Under the pieces are notes generated by a model. That model was not told the DNA's origin. It did not search any database and was given only the letters and a program-made list of their open reading frames with translations. From positions 497,546 to 561,545 of the forward strand of contig NZ_LMRA01000001.1 of NCBI RefSeq assembly GCF_001424705.1: 64,000 bases of DNA. Direction: 5' to 3'. Shown piece by piece: positions 63,549 to 64,000 of this stretch (position 1 is the first letter of the stretch; each line of letters opens with the position of its first letter). A program made the translations under genes and the position numbers. Source of the DNA: Methylobacterium sp. Leaf465. GTDB lineage: Bacteria > Pseudomonadota > Alphaproteobacteria > Rhizobiales > Beijerinckiaceae.

Positions 63549-64000
63549 GCGGACGTACCGGCTACCGACGCGTTCCTGGAGCGGTAGAAGCCTCCGGCAT
63601 GCACAGTTCGACGCTCGATAACCACGGCGACGCGCGCTGCACGCTTCAGGCTATCATATCCGATCCCAAAGGTTGCGCCGGACGCCCTGAGGCTTGTAGG
63701 GGGCGCTCGGCGATAAGGACTTCTTAACCGTCCACACGGATCCACAGTTGCCGCCAAGGAGGAAGCGCCCGGACATCGGATTACGCCCAATCCGGCTTGA
63801 CCTTCGGGTCGTTCACTCCTTATGCGTTCTTCGTTCGTTCCCGATATCGCGGGTTCGACCATCCGCGCACACGTCCCCCGCCAAGGTTCAGCCCGTGACC
63901 GCTCACCGCTGCCTCATAGGGATAGCCCTGCTGCCGACAGGCAGATCAGCGCCCATCCCGGAAACACTTTACGAGGCCTGACCGGCGCGCCATGACGCGA
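63549..64000. other. Right-hand intergenic stretch; no gene supported
   Basis: About 450 bases. An open frame of 77 codons at 63748-63981 begins with a good GGAGG but its sequence (Arg/Pro/Leu-rich) looks non-coding. An ATG at 63992 may begin a gene beyond the window. I saw no tRNA, integrase or repeat of the trxB end here, so the right edge of the island is not in the window. Confidence 0.4.

Noticed and set aside
63748..63981. A 77-codon open frame near the right edge
   Set aside because: Good Shine-Dalgarno, but composition is Arg/Leu/Pro-rich without pattern and no homology is recognisable.

Overview
The window is GC-rich and reads as an alphaproteobacterium, most likely a Methylobacterium/Methylorubrum-type member of the Hyphomicrobiales. 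This rests on the LOV-HWE sensor kinase, the lptD-lptG-lptF / pepA arrangement, DUF952 and DUF2171 proteins and general codon style. The genus is an inference, not something I could test.

Left third (1-20.7 kb): ordinary chromosome. After a partial IS5-type transposase at the edge come a blue-light LOV-HWE kinase with a convergent single-domain response regulator, pyrD with a DUF952 gene, an HTH-S24 repressor-like protein, a PAS kinase, a Tim44-like protein, the operon lptF-lptG-lptD-pdxA-rsmA (leftward), pepA, a membrane protein, an acyl-CoA ligase, the Mo-enzyme MsrP and a LysR regulator.

At 20744-20884 lies the last 46 codons of a thioredoxin reductase (trxB), cut off at an abrupt change to AT-richer sequence. 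This looks like the left edge of an inserted genomic island. No integrase was seen.

Island (20.9 kb to at least 63.5 kb): a dense metal and metalloid resistance region. (a) 21.6-27.3 kb: His-rich and Cys-containing exported proteins followed by a CzcBA-type RND pump. (b) 27.3-31.6 kb: a divalent-metal MerR regulator, a divergent Zn/Cd/Pb P-type ATPase, a signal peptidase II paralogue and a lipoprotein L,D-transpeptidase, a layout resembling pbr lead resistance. (c) 31.7-33.1 kb: a HigBA-like toxin-antitoxin pair whose antitoxin carries an ImmA/IrrE peptidase domain. (d) 33.4-45.0 kb: copper genes (copA, cueR, copZ with a CueR-type promoter), a DUF305 protein, a second RND pump and its unusual adaptor, and a cytosolic BtuF-like protein. 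(e) 45.3-47.6 kb: a NYN-domain protein, a decayed higB remnant and two His-rich exported proteins; part of this duplicates the 33 kb region. (f) 47.6-55.0 kb: a CusAB Cu/Ag pump with DUF411 and FixH-like partners, then a minimal mer locus (merR, merT and a GDCCVFC protein, no merA). (g) 55.1-59.7 kb: an ars cluster (arsR, two unrelated arsenate reductases, arsB, an MFS transporter and divergent arsH). (h) 59.7-63.5 kb: a phosphoesterase and a three-gene ABC-three-component (ABC-3C) conflict system with coding overlaps.

The genes appear to work as layered metal defence: MerR/ArsR-family sensors at divergent promoters, P-type ATPases and ArsB at the inner membrane, RND pumps across the periplasm, and small His/Met/Cys-rich exported proteins as likely periplasmic metal buffers. 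No outer-membrane channel gene accompanies any of the three RND pumps here, so they probably share one encoded elsewhere. The toxin-antitoxin pair and the ABC-3C system fit maintenance or defence cargo of a mobile island.
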